Source: Bradyrhizobium sp. (lineage in GTDB: Bacteria > Pseudomonadota > Alphaproteobacteria > Rhizobiales > Xanthobacteraceae). Taken from it: a DNA stretch of 5,920 bases. The position numbers and the translations under genes are program-made. Positions 5,535-5,920 of the stretch are shown here, in pieces. Each line of letters starts with the position of its first letter. The first letter of the stretch is position 1. Below the pieces are notes generated by a model, which did no database searches, was not told where the DNA came from, and saw only the letters and a program-made list of their open reading frames with translations. The stretch covers positions 1 to 5,920 of the forward strand of contig JAQGKJ010000305.1 of the NCBI GenBank assembly GCA_028290165.1, read 5' to 3'.

Positions 5535-5920
5535 GCCGCGCGGCGGGTCAGGCCCCTGGCTTGCATCCGCCAGATCAGGAGCTCGATGCGGTCCTGCCCG
5601 AAAAACGGCTCGTTCTCGAACACGAAGGTCGGCACGCCCCAATGGCCGGAAGCCGCATGGGCCTTTTCGTTGTCGGCGATGATCGCTTCATAGCGATCGG
5701 GGTCGGCTGCTATCGCCGCGTCCATCGCGGCCAGATCGAACCCGGCCGCCGCCGCGGCGTTGGCGAGATGATCGCCCTCGTTCCACCCTTTGACCGTGCC
5801 ATCCCACAGCACGCGGCTGATCGCATCGACAAAGGCCAGCGAGCGGCCCCCGAGCTGCGCGGTGGCGCCGAGCCGCGTCAGGCGGTGGATATAGGGCTGA
5901 TGCTCCGCCACATCGAGCGT
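5531..5920 (-). CDS. DsbA-family / 2-hydroxychromene-2-carboxylate isomerase-like protein, C-terminal 129 codons
   Basis: The frame is open to the window edge, so the N-terminal thioredoxin beta strand and the active-site residue (Ser in isomerases, Cys-x-x-Cys in DsbA oxidoreductases) lie outside. The visible part has the inserted helical domain (roughly LAFVDAISRVLWDGTVKGWNEGD, then ADPDRYEAIIADNEKAHAASG). It is followed by GHWGVPTFVFENEPFFGQDRI, with the cis-proline VPT of the thioredoxin fold (bases 5635-5627) and the G-Q-D-R ending typical of HCCA isomerase / kappa-class GST proteins. Known members are glutathione-dependent isomerases in naphthalene breakdown, but many are uncharacterised. 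The 129 visible residues are somewhat over half of a usual protein of about 200-225. Its TAG stop (5533-5531) overlaps the TAG of the convergent FUSC gene. A GTG at 5911 is internal, not the start. Confidence 0.85.
   Translation of the reverse strand, partial: TLDVAEHQPYIHRLTRLGATAQLGGRSLAFVDAISRVLWDGTVKGWNEGDHLANAAAAAGFDLAAMDAAIAADPDRYEAIIADNEKAHAASGHWGVPTFVFENEPFFGQDRIELLIWRMQARGLTRRAA

Noticed and set aside
4572..5642. A 356-codon minus-strand frame across the FUSC gene and into the DsbA-like gene
   Set aside because: Low-complexity Arg/Gln/His/Gly-rich translation, no family motifs, and it overlaps two real genes in other frames. It is a GC-rich shadow.
1..5920. A defence, phage or mobile-element system hidden in the window
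   Set aside because: Every long conserved frame is a recognisable metabolic or transport family. There are no integrase, transposase, toxin-antitoxin or nuclease motifs, no direct-repeat array, and no evident change in base composition.

Overview
The window is GC-rich (clearly above 60% by eye), tightly packed chromosomal DNA. Six complete or partial enzyme genes and one membrane transporter gene fill almost all of it. The protein families, the G/C-ending codons, and short intergenic palindromes built on GTCATTCCGGG and CGAAGGATG all look like an alphaproteobacterium of the Bradyrhizobium / Rhodopseudomonas group (Nitrobacteraceae). That placement is an inference from recall, not a database match.

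Left part, minus strand, transcribed leftwards: a pirin-family cupin protein (1252-2169), then SAICAR synthase PurC (270-1184), then the first 65 codons of an enoyl-CoA hydratase/isomerase (1-195, cut by the window edge). The gaps are 67 and 74 bases. The three could be co-transcribed, but their functions do not form an obvious pathway. A strong 12-bp hairpin lies between purC and the hydratase gene.

Centre: a 166-base divergent region (2170-2335) separates the pirin gene from a plus-strand GNAT acetyltransferase (2336-2914). It holds a nested palindromic repeat, a very compact hairpin, and a further CGAAGG(G)ATG copy that seems to supply the acetyltransferase's ribosome binding site. The acetyltransferase gene runs convergently, 13 bases away, into a minus-strand MmgE/PrpD-family dehydratase/decarboxylase-like gene (2928-4298).

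Right part: a 129-base divergent region (4299-4427) carries a plausible sigma70-type promoter for the MmgE/PrpD gene. Facing the other way are a perfect TATAAT box and a perfect 12-bp palindrome in front of a FUSC-family (aromatic-acid-exporter-like) inner-membrane protein gene (4428-5534). That gene ends in a CTAG that also encodes the stop of a convergent DsbA-family / 2-hydroxychromene-2-carboxylate isomerase-like gene (5531-5920), which is cut by the window edge.

No tRNA, rRNA, CRISPR array, insertion sequence, phage gene or obvious foreign segment was seen. No intergenic stretch exceeds 300 bases. The region looks like ordinary housekeeping and accessory metabolism. The points of interest are small regulatory and repeat structures and a few family-level oddities; I found no convincing evidence of an undescribed multi-gene system.
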